Below are positions 34,153-45,924 of a stretch of DNA of 64,000 nt, in pieces. Location: NCBI RefSeq assembly GCF_963678635.1, contig NC_087066.1, positions 63,308,282 through 63,372,281 of the forward strand, given 5' to 3'. Each line of letters starts with the position of its first letter. Positions within the stretch are counted from its first letter, which is position 1. The notes under the pieces were generated by a model that saw only the letters and a program-made list of their open reading frames with translations, did no database searches and had not been told where the DNA came from. The translations under genes and the position numbers were made by a program. The DNA is from Symsagittifera roscoffensis (taxonomy: Eukaryota; Xenacoelomorpha; Acoela; Convolutidae).

Positions 34153-35527
34153 CAGCTCCATCACTATTATCAACGTTATTCATTCATTCCTCGTCATAAG
34201 TGATATTCACGAAAAAAATACATGCCGCTAAAACGAAACGTGAAAAGCAAACCGAAAATAGACGTGTATTTTTCTGAAATTACTCAACTATCTTTTTACT
34301 TAATCAAACGCGATCATTTATGAATTGTAGTAAGCTCAACCCTTCGTTACTAAACTGATCTATAGGGATTTGTAGCCATAATGCTTTTTCTTCGTGTGCA
34401 CTTGGAATCTGTTACGCCTGGCTTTGTCTTTGGCGCGATCACTTATATCCGTTTATTTTCTTACTGGCGCCATTAGGCGGTTAATTTGCGCAAATGCCGT
34501 TTTGATTGAAAAACAAAACGAATTGCAATGTCCGGAAAATCAAAGAACTGCTGTTAAAAACGACAACTGTTATCATGAGAAATTTGAAAAACTAGTACAA
34601 CAAGGACAAAACTAATTGTTGCAGTTACTTTTTCAGATTTTTAGATTAAAGTGACTGGTTTATGAGAAAAAAGTCGCCATTATCAAAAAGCAGTTAATTT
34701 TATAATGTCTGGTCGTCTCAAAAGCCCGTCGTTTCATCTACCTTGACTACAAAGAGTAATTCAAAAAACCTCGTAGTTCAACGACCCAATGTTTTGATGT
34801 AGGAAAATCCTGCCAAGGTAACCATGCAAGATTGTGCAAGATTTCCAACTTGCTTGCTCGGGACATCCGTGATATCTGGAAACTAAAAATTATTCGATGC
34901 CAGATATTCGATGACAGGTTAGCAGTTAACCGTCATCTTTACAACGTTTTTCAAGGAACTTTGTAAGCTTAACCACAATTTTGGAAAGGAAAATCTTTAT
35001 AAACCAAAATTTAGGCGAGGAAAATGTGGAAAAAAGGGCCGGATAAAAATTATAACAAATTTTAGAAGTCATCTATAAAACTCATATTTAATTCAATAAA
35101 CTGAAGCATTAACAAAACAATTGAATCTTACAAAATCAAAGCAATGATCGAAGAAATAACTGAGTAAAAGTTTTAATGTTTCATGACTGGAGATAACTCA
35201 AATACTTTTTTTGCAAGTGAAAAATCTTAAGCATTCTCAATGATTGCCAGTTTGATTTGTATTTGAGGCAATCAAAAAAAATATAATAATAAGAATCAAA
35301 AAGATCTCAAAAAATTGGCAAAAAATACATAAAAAACCTGAAGTTTTTCTATGATTTAAAGATAAGTTAAATTTTGCTATGTTTGACAACTTTTCAAGAA
35401 CCTTCAAGATCTTGACAAAATTTTCAAGATGACTGGATGCGGGAATCATCTTAGTTCCAAAATCAACCTTAGAGTTGATTGCAAGCGTGGCGTTATCACA
35501 AAACATTTAGCTTTGAATATTTTATAC
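34153..35527. other. Gene-free spacer
   Basis: Mostly AT-rich. A modestly GC-richer patch at 34390-34510 is open on the plus strand (34394-34615), but no family is recognised and no reading frame stands out. Confidence 0.4.
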
Positions 35528-35880
35528 GCTAAAGCATGGCTGTTTTGTTGCTGATCCATTTTAGAAATTTGCATAACAGTTACATGCGCAATTCATTTAA
35601 CCAAAACTCTCCTATTTGCCAAATTTTTGCTAATCGAAAGTTCGGCTGGGTAAAAATCAGAGAAATCACAGTGATGATTAAAAAAGTTTGCTTGTGATTT
35701 CTTTCAGCTCTGTACAAATAAACAAGTTTAGGGTAACAAGCCGACTGGAGTTCAAACGGATTGAATTTTAGCTGAACTTTACTTTTTTCGGGTGCTTAAA
35801 AATCTTTCTATCTATTATTTCAACAAATTGAGCAAATGTAGCCCTTAACAATGGCTGCTTGAAAAGATATAATTTAAAAA
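35528..35880 (+). repeat. Family B copy 3
   Basis: GCATGGCTGTTTTGTTGCTGAT, then TTGCATAACAGTTACATGCGCAATTCATTT (the uninterrupted site where A10 sits in copy 2), CAAGCCGACTGGAGTTCAAACGGA and GAGCAAATGTAGCCCTTAACAATGGCTGCTTG. Diverged from copies 1 and 2. Confidence 0.68.
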
Positions 35881-35998
35881 TGCATTAAAAGCATTTTTTG
35901 AAATACAATCGCAACGCATTTAAAACATTTTTTGAAATACAATCTCAATGCATTTTGACTTTTGCAATGCATTAAAAGCATTTTTTGAAATACATACC
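35879..35998. repeat. Short tandem array of GCATT..GAAATAC units
   Basis: Three or four degenerate units of the type TGCATTAAAAGCATTTTTTGAAATACAATC follow family B copy 3. The same phrase exists once (GAAATGCATGAATTAAA) in copy 2, so the array is a local expansion of a family B segment. Confidence 0.7.
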
Positions 35999-36204
35999 CA
36001 AATTTTCCGCTTTTACACTTGAAATCTTATCGGCTTGCTATCCAAAACCCAAACAGTGATTTCCGACATCCGAACGTTGGAAATAAAGGACTTTCAACCT
36101 TCGAAGGTAAAAAAATTGGAGTTAGTGGATTTGTTTTTAGCTGTCGTACTGTCCATTTTTGAAATTTTTGTTTGAATCTAAAAATGTTGGAATCCAAACA
36201 TAGT

Positions 36205-36365
36205 GGAGTCACTTGGCATGGTGATAAGGCGTTTACTTTGAGATTGTCAAATCGAGTAATTGATGCCTTGAAACGGCAATGATAGAGTGTGAGGACGAGC
36301 TCTCACCTGACATCTAGCTTCAGGTCTACCACAGCCTGACCAATTACGGCTGGAATAGTGGTACC
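36205..36365 (+). mobile_element. Possible tRNA-derived SINE fragment
   Basis: A GC-richer patch beginning TGGCATGGTGATAAGGCG, which resembles a D-arm and box A, followed by a short stem-loop (TTTGA/TCAAA) at the place of an anticodon arm. No convincing box B lies at the expected distance. GAGCTCTCACCTGACATC and CAGGTCTACCACAGCC follow. It is suggestive only. Confidence 0.22.
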
Positions 36366-38387
36366 ACATGAAAATTCAAGGCGCAAAAACTCTCTTGATT
36401 AGCAAAAAAAAAGAGTTTGCTCAACAAAATAATTCAATCTGAATATGGAGAAGTAAGAGAAACTGACTTAGCTTAGGCAGGCTGGATAGCCTTTCATTGA
36501 TTCTTTGCGAATTGCAGAAATCACAATTATCATTGATTACATCAAGTATTTTCATTCATTTTTCTCACCATTTTTATGAATCAATTTAATAACTTCAAAA
36601 CAGTCACTACCTTTCCGACTTATTAACCTTGAAAACTGCTCCCCCCCACTTTTGATGAGAAATGAATAAAACCTAAACATGAAAATAGATATTTTTTAAA
36701 GCAATCTATTGGAGTCTTTGTTAAGTTCTTTTAAGGAATCTTTTTTGAGAACTCACTCGCGTAAAAATACATCCAGTACATCACAAACAAGACGATTCCC
36801 TTCAAAAATTTACCAAAACTAAAAATGCCATCTTATCACCAGAATCTGAGTCAATTCAATACGTGGGTTTCGTAGTATGCAGCGAAATGATTAGAAAAAA
36901 GGTGTGTTGAAAATAGTCTTTAGGGCAGAACACACTATTTTGACGGACCATTATACTACGAAATTGTTTTTTTTTGTTACTATATTTCGACAAATTTTTT
37001 TTTCAAAAAGTTAGTATTGTAGCTTTTTGAAATAGTGTTGACGGCTTATTTGGACCAACAGAAGAGTAATTCTTTTTTAAATTCGGAAAGCGTTTGAGTG
37101 CAGAATAATTCGCGGCTGACCCGTTGGTCAAGTAAAATTGGAAATATAGTGTGCTTTAATAATTTACAAATGGGTGCCAGTTTTCTAATTTTCATATTCC
37201 ACAACTTTAAAAAAACTGATCGCAAGTAAAGTATGTTTTATCAAGTGCATTGTTCAAATTGCATCAAGCTTGTAATGGAATTTGCGCATCCAGCGGCGAA
37301 TTTTGGGAGGGGTGATGTCCTGGCACCAATTGGACTCCTTGACAACTAAAAGGGTCCGATGGTACGATATCCATTTTTCGTAGACAAACAATATACACGC
37401 CATTATAAACGCTAAATTCGAAGGGAACACGTGCTTGCAATTCGCTGTTGTTGGTCAAATCCTTCCAAAAAACGACGTAATAGGTCGTTTTTGGGTTTTC
37501 TTTGGGATCCGAGAAAATTAATTTTTCACGAGAGCTCGGAAAATTAATTTAATTGACCTTATAAAAAATCGAACATTAACTGATATTTTTGAGCTCCACC
37601 TTCGAGAAGATTTCTGGATGCGAGTACATAACTTCGATTACACTGAAACATATGAACTGTAGCGAGACACTACTCCAATTGTTTACTCATTTTATTATAC
37701 ACATGAGTTTTTCAGGCGAATTTTTTGAGCGTCAAAATATCACACTTTATCAGCCTCATATTTTCAACAGTTTGAGCTATAGTCTGACTACAACCGCAGG
37801 TTGCTGTGCAAGGAGCACAGAAAGTTCCGATCAAAGTGTGATTTAAAAAAAAAGAAAATCAAATTAAAGAAAAACTTGCAAAAAAGAAAGGACAAATTTT
37901 TTTAAAAAAACTTTACCAACTTGTCTAAGTTTTTATGATTTTTTCTCCAGAAAGTGATTGAATCAGGTGAATATTATAAGAAAAAGCAGTTCTATAATTA
38001 AAATAACGTTGAAATTGTTGTAGAATTAAACTTGGGAAGTCAGTTTTTTATCTAATTTCGTCTAATTTAGTCTGGAAAATGTAAAATATAATTTGCAGCA
38101 GTTTTTTTGACACTAAACGATTTTTTTAAATTTAGGTTTTTAATATCATACCACACTAAACACCGTGCAAGCTTTTCTTGAGGTAGTAAAATGGACTCTA
38201 CGCCCTAGCTCCTTCCCACTCTTCAGAGGTGGACGGAACAATAACCTGAATAGTTCTTCATGATGCTGAGACTGTTTGAACATCTGATCAGAATCGCATA
38301 GAAAAATAATTCGAAAAAACTGTAAAAACGAAAAAGTGAGAAATGTTGATAAAATTTTGCGATAGAGGATTAAAAAAAAAGTTTGCG
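36366..38387. other. Gene-free spacer
   Basis: AT-rich sequence. 37488-37560 holds two GAAAATTAATTT words around GAGAGCTCGGAAAATTAATTTAATTGACC, possibly a family M scrap. The minus-strand frame at 37264-37458 is locally GC-richer but unrecognised. No gene is supported. Confidence 0.4.
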
Positions 38388-38395
38388 GAGTTATT

Positions 38396-38784
38396 CAAGA
38401 AGCCTCTCCCCCCCCCCCCCCTCAGGGATTCCACCCCCTGCCTACCCAAAGGGTCCCCCTTTGAATTGTTTTGAGATATCTATTTTTGGCTGACGGCCCT
38501 CTAAATTTTTCTAAGGGCGCCTTTGGCGCCAATAAATACTAATCTTGAGGGGGGAGCGCGCACCGAAAAAACGCGATTCTTTGGTCAAAAGTTTACAAAA
38601 AGTGCCTAAAAAAGTATTTTTTTGCCCGATTTTCAAAATTTTGCTTGAGGCGCAGAAAATTTGGCCAAACCAGGGTCTTTTTAGTACCTAAAATTGGTCG
38701 ACCTAAAAAAATTTTGACAAAATTTTCAAAAGTTTTTTGAAGATGCGCCCTCCCCCTCGAGAAAACCCTAGATTTTGCCCCCTG
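38396..38784 (-). mobile_element. Family M copy M11 (inverted, near complete)
   Basis: Minus-strand MITE: C-run at about 38407, GGGATTCCACCCCCTGCC, GGGTCCCCCTTTGA, GGCGCCTTTGGCGCCAATAA, GCGCGCACCGAAAAAACGCGATTC, GGTCGACC and CCCTCGAGAAAACCCTAGA, ending GCCCCCTG. Flanking octamers GAGTTATT (38388-38395) and GAGTTACT (38785-38792) match at 7 of 8 positions, consistent with a hAT target duplication and full length (389 bp). Confidence 0.75.
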
Positions 38785-40484
38785 GAGTTACTGATGACTT
38801 AGATGAATAACTAATCACTAACCGGTAATGATGCAATTTATTTTGTTAATTACATCATTTCATCCGATCAGACGTCTGAAACTGATATAACTTGTCTCAA
38901 AGCCGATCTCACTTCTTTCAAAGTTTTTTAATATTTGCCCTAATCTTTTGATGAATCTAATTTTTTTTTATTATGTGATGCTAAAACAAAATTGTTTTAT
39001 GATTTAAATTTTAAGGAAGTTTTTATTTTGTTTTGTTATTTATGTTTAAAAAGAATTTGTAGACGCATAGAATTGTGATTCCAAACTAAATAATTTACTA
39101 ATGGGTGAATGTTTAGTCAATTTTCAAATTTAACGAGCTTTTGACAATATTGAAATCAGTTGATCTAAGCCAGATTGCAATTACACATTTATGTTGTTCA
39201 AGAAGCCTTCGAAGGGTAAAAATGATTTCAAATATTAAAACAGAAAATTATCTCACCTGTGTTAGTGTATTTCGACTGGCATATTTGAATGACGAAACAC
39301 GCTAGAATTGTAATGGTCAAAGTTAGAGTTTGCCAACAAAATTTACCCATTTTCACTTAAGATGGTGTTTTTTAGAACAAAAAAATGAAGTCAGAGAGTT
39401 CTTATTCAACTCAGCTTGTTTTGAAAGCACGAATAAATTAGAAACTCGAGCTGATATCAGAATGGTGCTTTTTGTACTATATGACTATTAAATGAAAAAT
39501 CATGTCAAATGTAAGCCAAGCCCCCAAAAATGCTATTTTGAAAGATCTTATTGGTTATTTTGTCACCCTTACAAAATAGTTTTCTCCGTTGCGGATTGAG
39601 TGTTAAATATTACTAAATAAAAAACAGCAATTTTATTCGAGCTTTTTTCCTCATATGAAAGGATGAATTACCTCAAGCAGAATGTTTTTCCTAAAATCTG
39701 TATTTTGAGCTGCGAAAATATGTATTAACATATTGTCATCGCCTATAATTACAGCAAAGGTTAATGAAAAAATACTAAAATTCCACCGGAATAAAAGTTA
39801 CCAAAGCAATGTTTTATGGTACCAACTCATTTCTTTTATCACCCAAGGGATTCAAAGAGTCGGGTATCGGTTTGGACAGTCTTCAAAAAAATTACAAAAC
39901 TTGTGTTCATTCAAGAAATTAACGACCGTTCTCACCCCCAGAATAAGAGATTTTTCTGCACAATAATCATATTTTTATAGATTTTCGATTTGCCAAGATG
40001 CCAATTTTACATTACAAAAATTTGTTTCAAACCATTCTAAGAGCAACAAAAGCCAAATTGGAACGTCATTCAAAACGCATCCAAAACTTTGGTGATTTGA
40101 GACAATCATGATTCTAATTTGGAAGAATTAAGTTTTAGTTTGTTTTATTTAGTGTTTTATCTAGCAAGTTTTATTCAAAAATGATTACAGCTGGTATAAA
40201 AACTACTTTTTTGTGGGTAAAACTCAAAATAGCAATTTGATTTCAAAAATCGGTTTAAAAGTAATGAATAAAATGCAGAAGAGTCAAAAAAGGCAACGAA
40301 AGGTTCTGAAAACAACGGGTAAACCGTTAAAGGGAGAATTCGTGTAGGATCTTCACCTCGGTATTGACGGTACTTCAACAAATGATCTTCAAAGTTTATT
40401 GTCAATAAAAACTGAATTTGCTCACATCAGTCGATACAGATAAATTAATGAGATGTTTTTGTGCTGCTTTTGACTTGAGTTTTT
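38785..40484. other. Left flank of the composite array
   Basis: AT-rich sequence without a supported gene. The phrase GTTTTTATTTTGTTTTGTTATTTATGTTTAAAAAGAATTTGTAGACGCAT at about 39018-39066 reappears, diverged, at about 61230-61271 just before LINE Lp2, so a piece of that spacer also lies outside the array. Confidence 0.5.
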
Positions 40485-40750
40485 TTTTGATAAAAAAATG
40501 ACCTTTACGTGTTGCTTTTGTAAAAGTTCGGGTACAATAATTTCGGTTGCAGAGTTATTCAGGAAATAAAAGACGAAAAAAAAATAATCAGAAAATAGAA
40601 AATATGTTAGATGGAATTTGAAGGTGTTCAATTGAAAGAGGGCACCTTTGAAGTACAGAAAATTATCATGCAATTTGAAGCAACGTCTGCTGTCGTGTGG
40701 GATGGCTGGGTTTTTCCTGTTTCTCCCGAAAGATGACCACGGTGAAAAAT

Positions 40751-40764
40751 CTCTATAAAAAGGT
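40751..40764 (+). promoter_or_regulatory. TATA-like word conserved in three BEL left ends
   Basis: CTCTATAAAAAGG is retained here and at about 52,815 and 56,232 in otherwise mutated copies, in the 5' part of the BEL remnant where an LTR or leader promoter would be. Transcription is not shown by sequence alone. Confidence 0.35.
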
Positions 40765-42429
40765 GATGGAATGCATCTGTATCGATTTTTACACAGGCTA
40801 ACTTTTTCGATCCGAGTTGGAAAACTACCCTCGCTGAGAGACAAAGAATGACTTGCATTTTTGTAATTTTCGTGTTTTTTGTTGTTATTTGTTTTCATAA
40901 TATATAATTTTTTCAATTTTTGAAATTTGGATTATCGATTAGTATGAAACACTGTATTGATTCCAATATAGTGAGCATCCGTACAAAAGTTTCAATCATT
41001 AAAAACGTCGATAAAAATTTCCAAAAGAAGATACGCAAGCTATTTGAAACCAGATCAAATCTAGAAAATGAGCTGCTTCAAGGTCGGTTATGAATACTTG
41101 AGCACATTGAGAATAATAATCGCACCTCAAATTTTAGAAATTTTTGTTTACAATTGTCGAAATGCTTTGAAAAAAGCTATCAACGTATATCAGCAACAAA
41201 ACTTTTTTCATGAAGAATTCAAAGCCATGAAAAACTTTTAGCTCAGATAGGTTTTTAACTAAAAAACAACCAAATTGAACAATAAAATATTGCATGAAGC
41301 TCAGAGTTTACAAGATGAGCCTTGACCATTCGTCAATCCCAGCAATAGAAGGAAAAAAGAGTTTTCCTTACAGTAAACTGGACCTGAAACATCTTCAAGC
41401 TCGAAAAACTCAAAAGATGCAGAAGCACGAGTGTCTGAAAACAAACCTAAGATTTCTTATAAGTCTAAGAAATTGGTAAATCTGCTCCCACTCGTCATAT
41501 TTCGACCGTTCACACTAGGTCGTCAAATGAGGAACGGCATGAATTAATTTTGATAAGCGACGCCACGATGAACGGGAAAGACAGTATCAAGTATCTATAA
41601 GGCTTAAAGAAAAAAAACGTTGAATAAAATCAGCTGGAAGTGCACCAACTAACAGAAAGTCAGATAAGGCAAATAATTGAAAGGAAAATGAAAGCCTTTT
41701 GATTTTTGGAAAAACTCATCTGAGGTTAGCAAAAAATAGGGAAAGCAACTTCAGAAAAGTAGGCCAGCTCATTTTAAAAGTTGTAACCAATCGAACTACT
41801 GCTCTAGCTTGGGTAGACGCTGTTAGTACACGAGCACCCACTGACAGTAGTGGTGCGCAAATTTTACTAGCCTTCACCCATGTACTGAGTTTGTCAGAAC
41901 CAGCCTCGTTCAAGCAATTAACACAAGAATTGGTCAAAATCATAGGCACACAGCATCAAGGGCTCCTATAGTCAAGAACATCAAACTACATATTTAGTTG
42001 GCAAGGCAAGTTTTTTGTTATTGCAGTCTTCCGTTCCACACCTTACATTCACAGTTTGCCATAGGCATTCTAGTACCCGAGCCTAGTGCTCCGGTACTGC
42101 TTTGGTTCCTTTTTCACCTGCTTTTGGTGGTGACTTCACATGATCTGGAGCAAACCAGTCGCCGTCTTTTTTTTCGGTAGCCATGCATTGTCATTTCAGA
42201 TACAATGATATTATTTTAAGTCGCCTACTGTGCCACTTTATATCTACAACTTTTGTACGAGTAATACAAACTTATGGCGATTGGCGGATACTACACAAAT
42301 CGACACTCTTTTTCAATTTTGTAGTGCTGGAAACATTTTTCCTTATTTGACAACTGTGTCACACCGAGTAACCGAGCAGGTATAATTTGTAAAGGGATAA
42401 TTTTGCGCGCATCATTATACGGTAAATGT

Positions 42430-42860
42430 TTTTTCAACACTTATGGTTTACAATTCGGAAAAAACCATTATTTTCTCTTTTGCAATATCTGGCCTGGTAG
42501 CAGTTTTCAAATGGTTGTCGTTCAACAATGATCCAACGAATAAAAAACGGTTATTTCAATCATCAGTAAATTTCTACCTAATCTCAAAAAGCTTGGTCCA
42601 TGCATACCGTTAAAGATTAATTGCCAGCGTCCAACAGTCTTGTGTTTTAATAACTGGTTGAAAGAAAAGGCTGAGGGGCATAGAAAAATGCGTGTACTTA
42701 ACTCTGATGCAATAAATACTAATGTTTTTGCAGCCAGTAAATGTTGTCTGGTAAAGTACAAGAGAAATCTGTGTGTTTCCGCCGTGTGTTTTATGCAAAG
42801 GTAGTAATGCACTATGGAAATGCGCTGTTTTAAAGAAAAGTATGCTAGTAATTGAGCAAA
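42430..42860 (+). pseudogene. gag: BEL/Pao gag remnant (copy 1)
   Basis: The frame around 42,630-42,790 reads a segment with NNWLKEKAEGHRKMR, matching the linker upstream of the zinc knuckles in BEL/Pao Gag; a following ALWKCAVLKK segment resembles the start of the knuckle region. Gag is the structural protein that packages the element RNA. The open frame at 42,430-42,614 is in another frame, so at least one frameshift separates the parts. The Gag core seen in copy 2 (57,574 on) is replaced here by unrelated sequence at about 42,175-42,360. The long minus-strand frame at 42,610-43,089 is the shadow of this region. Confidence 0.55.
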
Positions 42861-43429
42861 ACACGTAGCTGAACAGAGCCTTTGCTTCGATTGGCATCAG
42901 ATGTAACCAGTCTTCTGGATTTGGTTCTTTGTGATGGTGCAACGATAAAACCATGGTGTCTTCGCCTCCCGTTAACCCTCTCGGTTTAGCAAGGGAGCCT
43001 GTTGCTTTACAATTAACGCCAGTCAATCTACCTAAGACGACGTTGAAGTTATTATACGACAAGACTAACAAGTCGTTAGGCTCACTCATTTCAACTTAGG
43101 AGAGGCAAGAACTCAAGATTTTCCTTTCAACTACCGATAGGTTGGGTCGTAGGTGGTCCTCTTCCGCCATTTTTTGGTGCTATGTCTTTTTATTTTAGGT
43201 GTATTGTTGCAAAAATTTTTTAAAACTGACCAGATAAAGACCTGGTACAAGTTGAAATCCAATGGAGCCTGCAACAAACTTGATTCCCATTCTTCCGCAG
43301 AAAAACATGCTTTATCCATTCTTATGAAACCGTTCACGATTGCGAAAGTTACCAGTTGCGCTTCATCTGGTCGGGATAGCTTGTTTTTCACGCTGTTAGG
43401 TTTTTCCGAGCGCAATTCATGAGTTCGAA

Positions 43430-43745
43430 CAAGTCTCAATTATCCTTCATTTTTGGTGAAAATTGAGTAAGGCAATAAAAGCACTCATTTAACTCAGCTT
43501 GAGCTTCAAGCTGCTTTGCGCGCCCTACGACTGAGGGACAATATACTGAAAGCATTTTCAGTTAAGATTATTTTTGTCTTCGCAAGGATAGATAGTACTA
43601 CAATTTTGCAGTAGCGAAATTCCAATGACAAGTTACCTTTAGCCTTCAGTAGCCGTGTCGGGGAAATCCTCGAATCAACCGACATTGATGAGCAGCACCA
43701 TATTCTGAGCGGCGACAATCCAGCTAACACCAGCAGTTCACCTAA
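43430..43745 (+). pseudogene. pol: BEL/Pao RNase H remnant (copy 1)
   Basis: One frame reads TQLELQAALRALRLRDNILK (about 43,485-43,545), the first helix region of BEL/Pao RNase H with its conserved acidic residue, then a DST segment matching the DS(T/K)(I/V)VL motif near the second acidic residue, and SRVGEIL...GDNPAN further on, the ANRVGEI and NPAD blocks. RNase H degrades the RNA strand during reverse transcription. A stop codon follows the DSTTILQ segment. Upstream RT sequence is not recognised. Confidence 0.72.
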
Positions 43746-44189
43746 GCTTACTTCGGAAGCCCTAAAGGATAGCAGCTGGTTTTTGATCGGAGCAGTATGA
43801 TGAATAATGGTTGGCCTTTAATATCCGATCAGCCGGTGACCCATACAATTCATTTAAAGGGTCTTTGTTGTAATTTCGATAACTGCTCGGAGACATCATA
43901 TTTCTTCATCACCGATGTCACATCCATCAGACATTCCATTATGTTCCACTGCAAAAAGTTCAGTTCGTTTACGAGTTAAGAAAAAGGGGTCGTCGCGTTG
44001 ATGTTGAGCATGCTGTCTTCAAATAAGAGTTTTCGAGGTACTGGTTTGAATATCAACAAGCTCGTTGACTTAAACTTTCAGAAAAAGGACTTTAAAAATT
44101 TTTAATCTAACTGAGTTGAGGTGATTCTTTTCGCGTTGAGGTGAAAACTTTCACCTCAGATAAGCCTAATAACATCAGAACTAAGATTG

Positions 44190-45150
44190 CCACATATTCT
44201 CTATTTCTTCTTCCCGCTGGTATACTTCCCTCACTGGCCGTACTGTTCGCTTCATGGTTACCAACTTTGATACTAAGCATCCAGCTTCACTAAACATGAA
44301 AAATGCTATCTTTGTCTCACGTGCTCTAAGTGTAAAGCTAGTACCATTCAGCCAATTGTTTTTTTTTACCTGTGTGGCGTCTCAGATATAAGCAAGCACC
44401 CTTAAATCATACGGGTGAGGATTACTTCGGACCAACTTATGTTCGGGTTTGCAGAGAAAGGATGGGGGTTTCTTCTTTCCTGCCTCAGCACTGGACACTA
44501 GTTCTTATAGAAAGGGCATTGAAACTATTCATTGTGCAAGAACTGATTACCAAAGCCTCGACCACTATTGCACAGAGTTGCTGTTTGGAAACTTAACCTG
44601 CCAAGTGCACCTGTACATGTCGGCTCCTTTGAAGCGTAAAGCGCGGGCTCTATGAATTACTAGGCAGTACACGAGCTGCTGAAGAGGTGCTAGAAACAGC
44701 ATTCTACTTAATTGAGCAGGCTTTGAAATTGACGCCAATCACTTCCATTAGTTCCTTATCACGAGATATAGAAGCCTGGAAATCAAATCAATATTTGCTC
44801 GTGCCACGAGCTTTTTTTGCTTTTACCTCGACTACAAGAAAAGTTCTTTGCGAGCGCAGTGGTACCATTTTGCTGTTTGATCTCGATAGCTCTTGAAAAT
44901 GTTCGCTCAATGAATAAGTGTGTCAATCAATCTGACTCCATTTTTAACACTGGCGATTCAGTATGGGTAATATAGCCCGATAGTTCTTGTGTATACAATC
45001 TTTTCGTTGCCCGAATTGTCAAGTTTAACCAAGGAGAGGACCGTTGCGCACGATCCACACTTGTTAAGATCTCAACGAATGAGGTCATTGGCAACCGCTA
45101 TGCCCGCTATGGTTTTTCCGTGTTTATAGGATGTTTAGGCTCAATTAGCT
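44190..45150 (+). pseudogene. pol: BEL/Pao integrase remnant (copy 1)
   Basis: Reads LNHTGEDYFGPTYVRV at about 44,401-44,450, the BEL/Pao integrase core start (GVDYFGP) containing the first catalytic Asp; copy 2 keeps the usual Val. Further on, APLKRKARALYELLGS and LETAFYLIEQALKLTPITS (about 44,625-44,750) correspond to the stretch with the last catalytic residue and the ALN.RPLTP block, and GDSVWVI...VARIVK...VKISTNEV corresponds to the C-terminal domain. These segments are in different frames with stops between them, so no active integrase can be made. Confidence 0.75.
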
Positions 45151-45199
45151 TGAAAGAAATGAAGACAAATTGAAACACGATTGGCTCATACTTTATACA

Positions 45200-45281
45200 G
45201 GATTAAAGGCCGAGTGCTATAGAGCAAAACATAAAAATTAAGGAGAGCGGTTTGGCGGGGGTTCGAGCCCCCCATTCTCCA
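45200..45281 (+). pseudogene. tRNA-like remnant (Ser/Leu-like), copy 1
   Basis: AAAGGCCGAGTGCTATAGAGC (45,205-45,225) resembles a Ser/Leu D-arm with box A (GGCCGAGTGG). GGGGGTTCGAGCCCCC (about 45,257-45,272) is a perfect T-arm and box B. CATTCTCCA closes it like an acceptor 3' half with discriminator A. The insert before the T-arm could be a long variable arm. The 5' acceptor half does not pair well and no anticodon stem forms, so it is a decayed tRNA or tRNA-derived sequence. Its position just after integrase is kept in copy 2 at 60,516. Confidence 0.5.
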
Positions 45282-45924
45282 ACCTTTATACTTCTAAACC
45301 CAAGGCGCTAGCAGTTTTTTACTGGTTCTCGTGGCTAGCTTGAGCCGAATCGTAATATTGTTGGTGCAGATTTTCATGATTTCATGAACCTGTTTATGAA
45401 AGACTTTTTTTTGTGTTTTGTTTTGGTTTTAAATTCAACCTAGGGACGATTGCTCGCACACTGGGAAGTAGTATAGTCATAATCTTTCATAATTTTCTCA
45501 AATTGCATTTGCCTTCATTTTGAAGAGATATTTGCAAATGGTGTCTTTGTTTATTTTGAAAAGCCAAAAATGAAATGAAAAAATTTACTGGTTGAATCAA
45601 TTTTGGTGCTTTGGAATGCGGCGATAACTAATTTTTCTTAAAATTTGGAGTTAAAATAAACATCAATTTTTTGATGAAGCTACGCTAGAATTCAAATAAT
45701 TGAGCTGTTGATCTGATTTAAAAGTCGCCGTTTTAGTACTAAGTGAATTCAAAGTTTGTTAGACATGATTCAAAATGGTGTATTTTACAGAGAGAAAACG
45801 GCCAAAAATTAGCAGTTTGCCGTAATCCTTTGATGAAATTAAATTATTTTTTTAAAATGAGTCTAAAGCAATTTTTTTTAAGATTTAAAACTTATAAAAC
45901 TTATAAACTGATAAAATTGTGATA
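45282..45924. other. Spacer between BEL integrase and LINE Lp, copy 1
   Basis: No coding remnant. It is shared with 60,599-61,290 (AACCCAAGGCGCTAGCAGTTTTTTA, AAGTCGCCGTTTTAGTACTAAGTGA and other words), so it is part of the composite unit. It may contain the 3' LTR of the BEL element, but no match to the left end was found. Confidence 0.5.

Larger units (their letters stand above)
40485..45150 (+). mobile_element. BEL/Pao LTR-retrotransposon remnant 1
   Basis: Recognisable from decayed gag, RNase H and integrase in the order expected for BEL/Pao (gag-protease-RT-RNase H-integrase). The whole reverse transcriptase core is missing: only a few hundred bases separate the gag tail from RNase H. 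The left end up to about 41.5 kb is conserved in two other copies (52,553-53,547 and 55,970-56,930) and includes a TATA-like word, so it may hold LTR or leader sequence, but I could not find a matching 3' LTR. Stops and frameshifts interrupt every domain. Not functional. Confidence 0.78.

Noticed and set aside
34394-34615. GC-richer frame as a membrane-transporter exon
   Set aside because: Hydrophobic stretches appear in more than one frame, no family motif is convincing, and no clear splice acceptor precedes it.
36890-37160. CACACTAT / ATAGTGTG words as a TIR element
   Set aside because: Too short, no matching flanking duplication, and no second copy.
40422-40916. 164-codon minus-strand frame, the longest in the window
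   Set aside because: It overlies the BEL left end conserved in three copies; the frame is broken in the other two copies and resembles no protein, so it is a chance frame.
42610-43439. Minus-strand frames of 159 and 102 codons
   Set aside because: They lie opposite BEL gag and the segment up to RNase H on the plus strand. Only parts stay open in copy 2, and no family is recognised.
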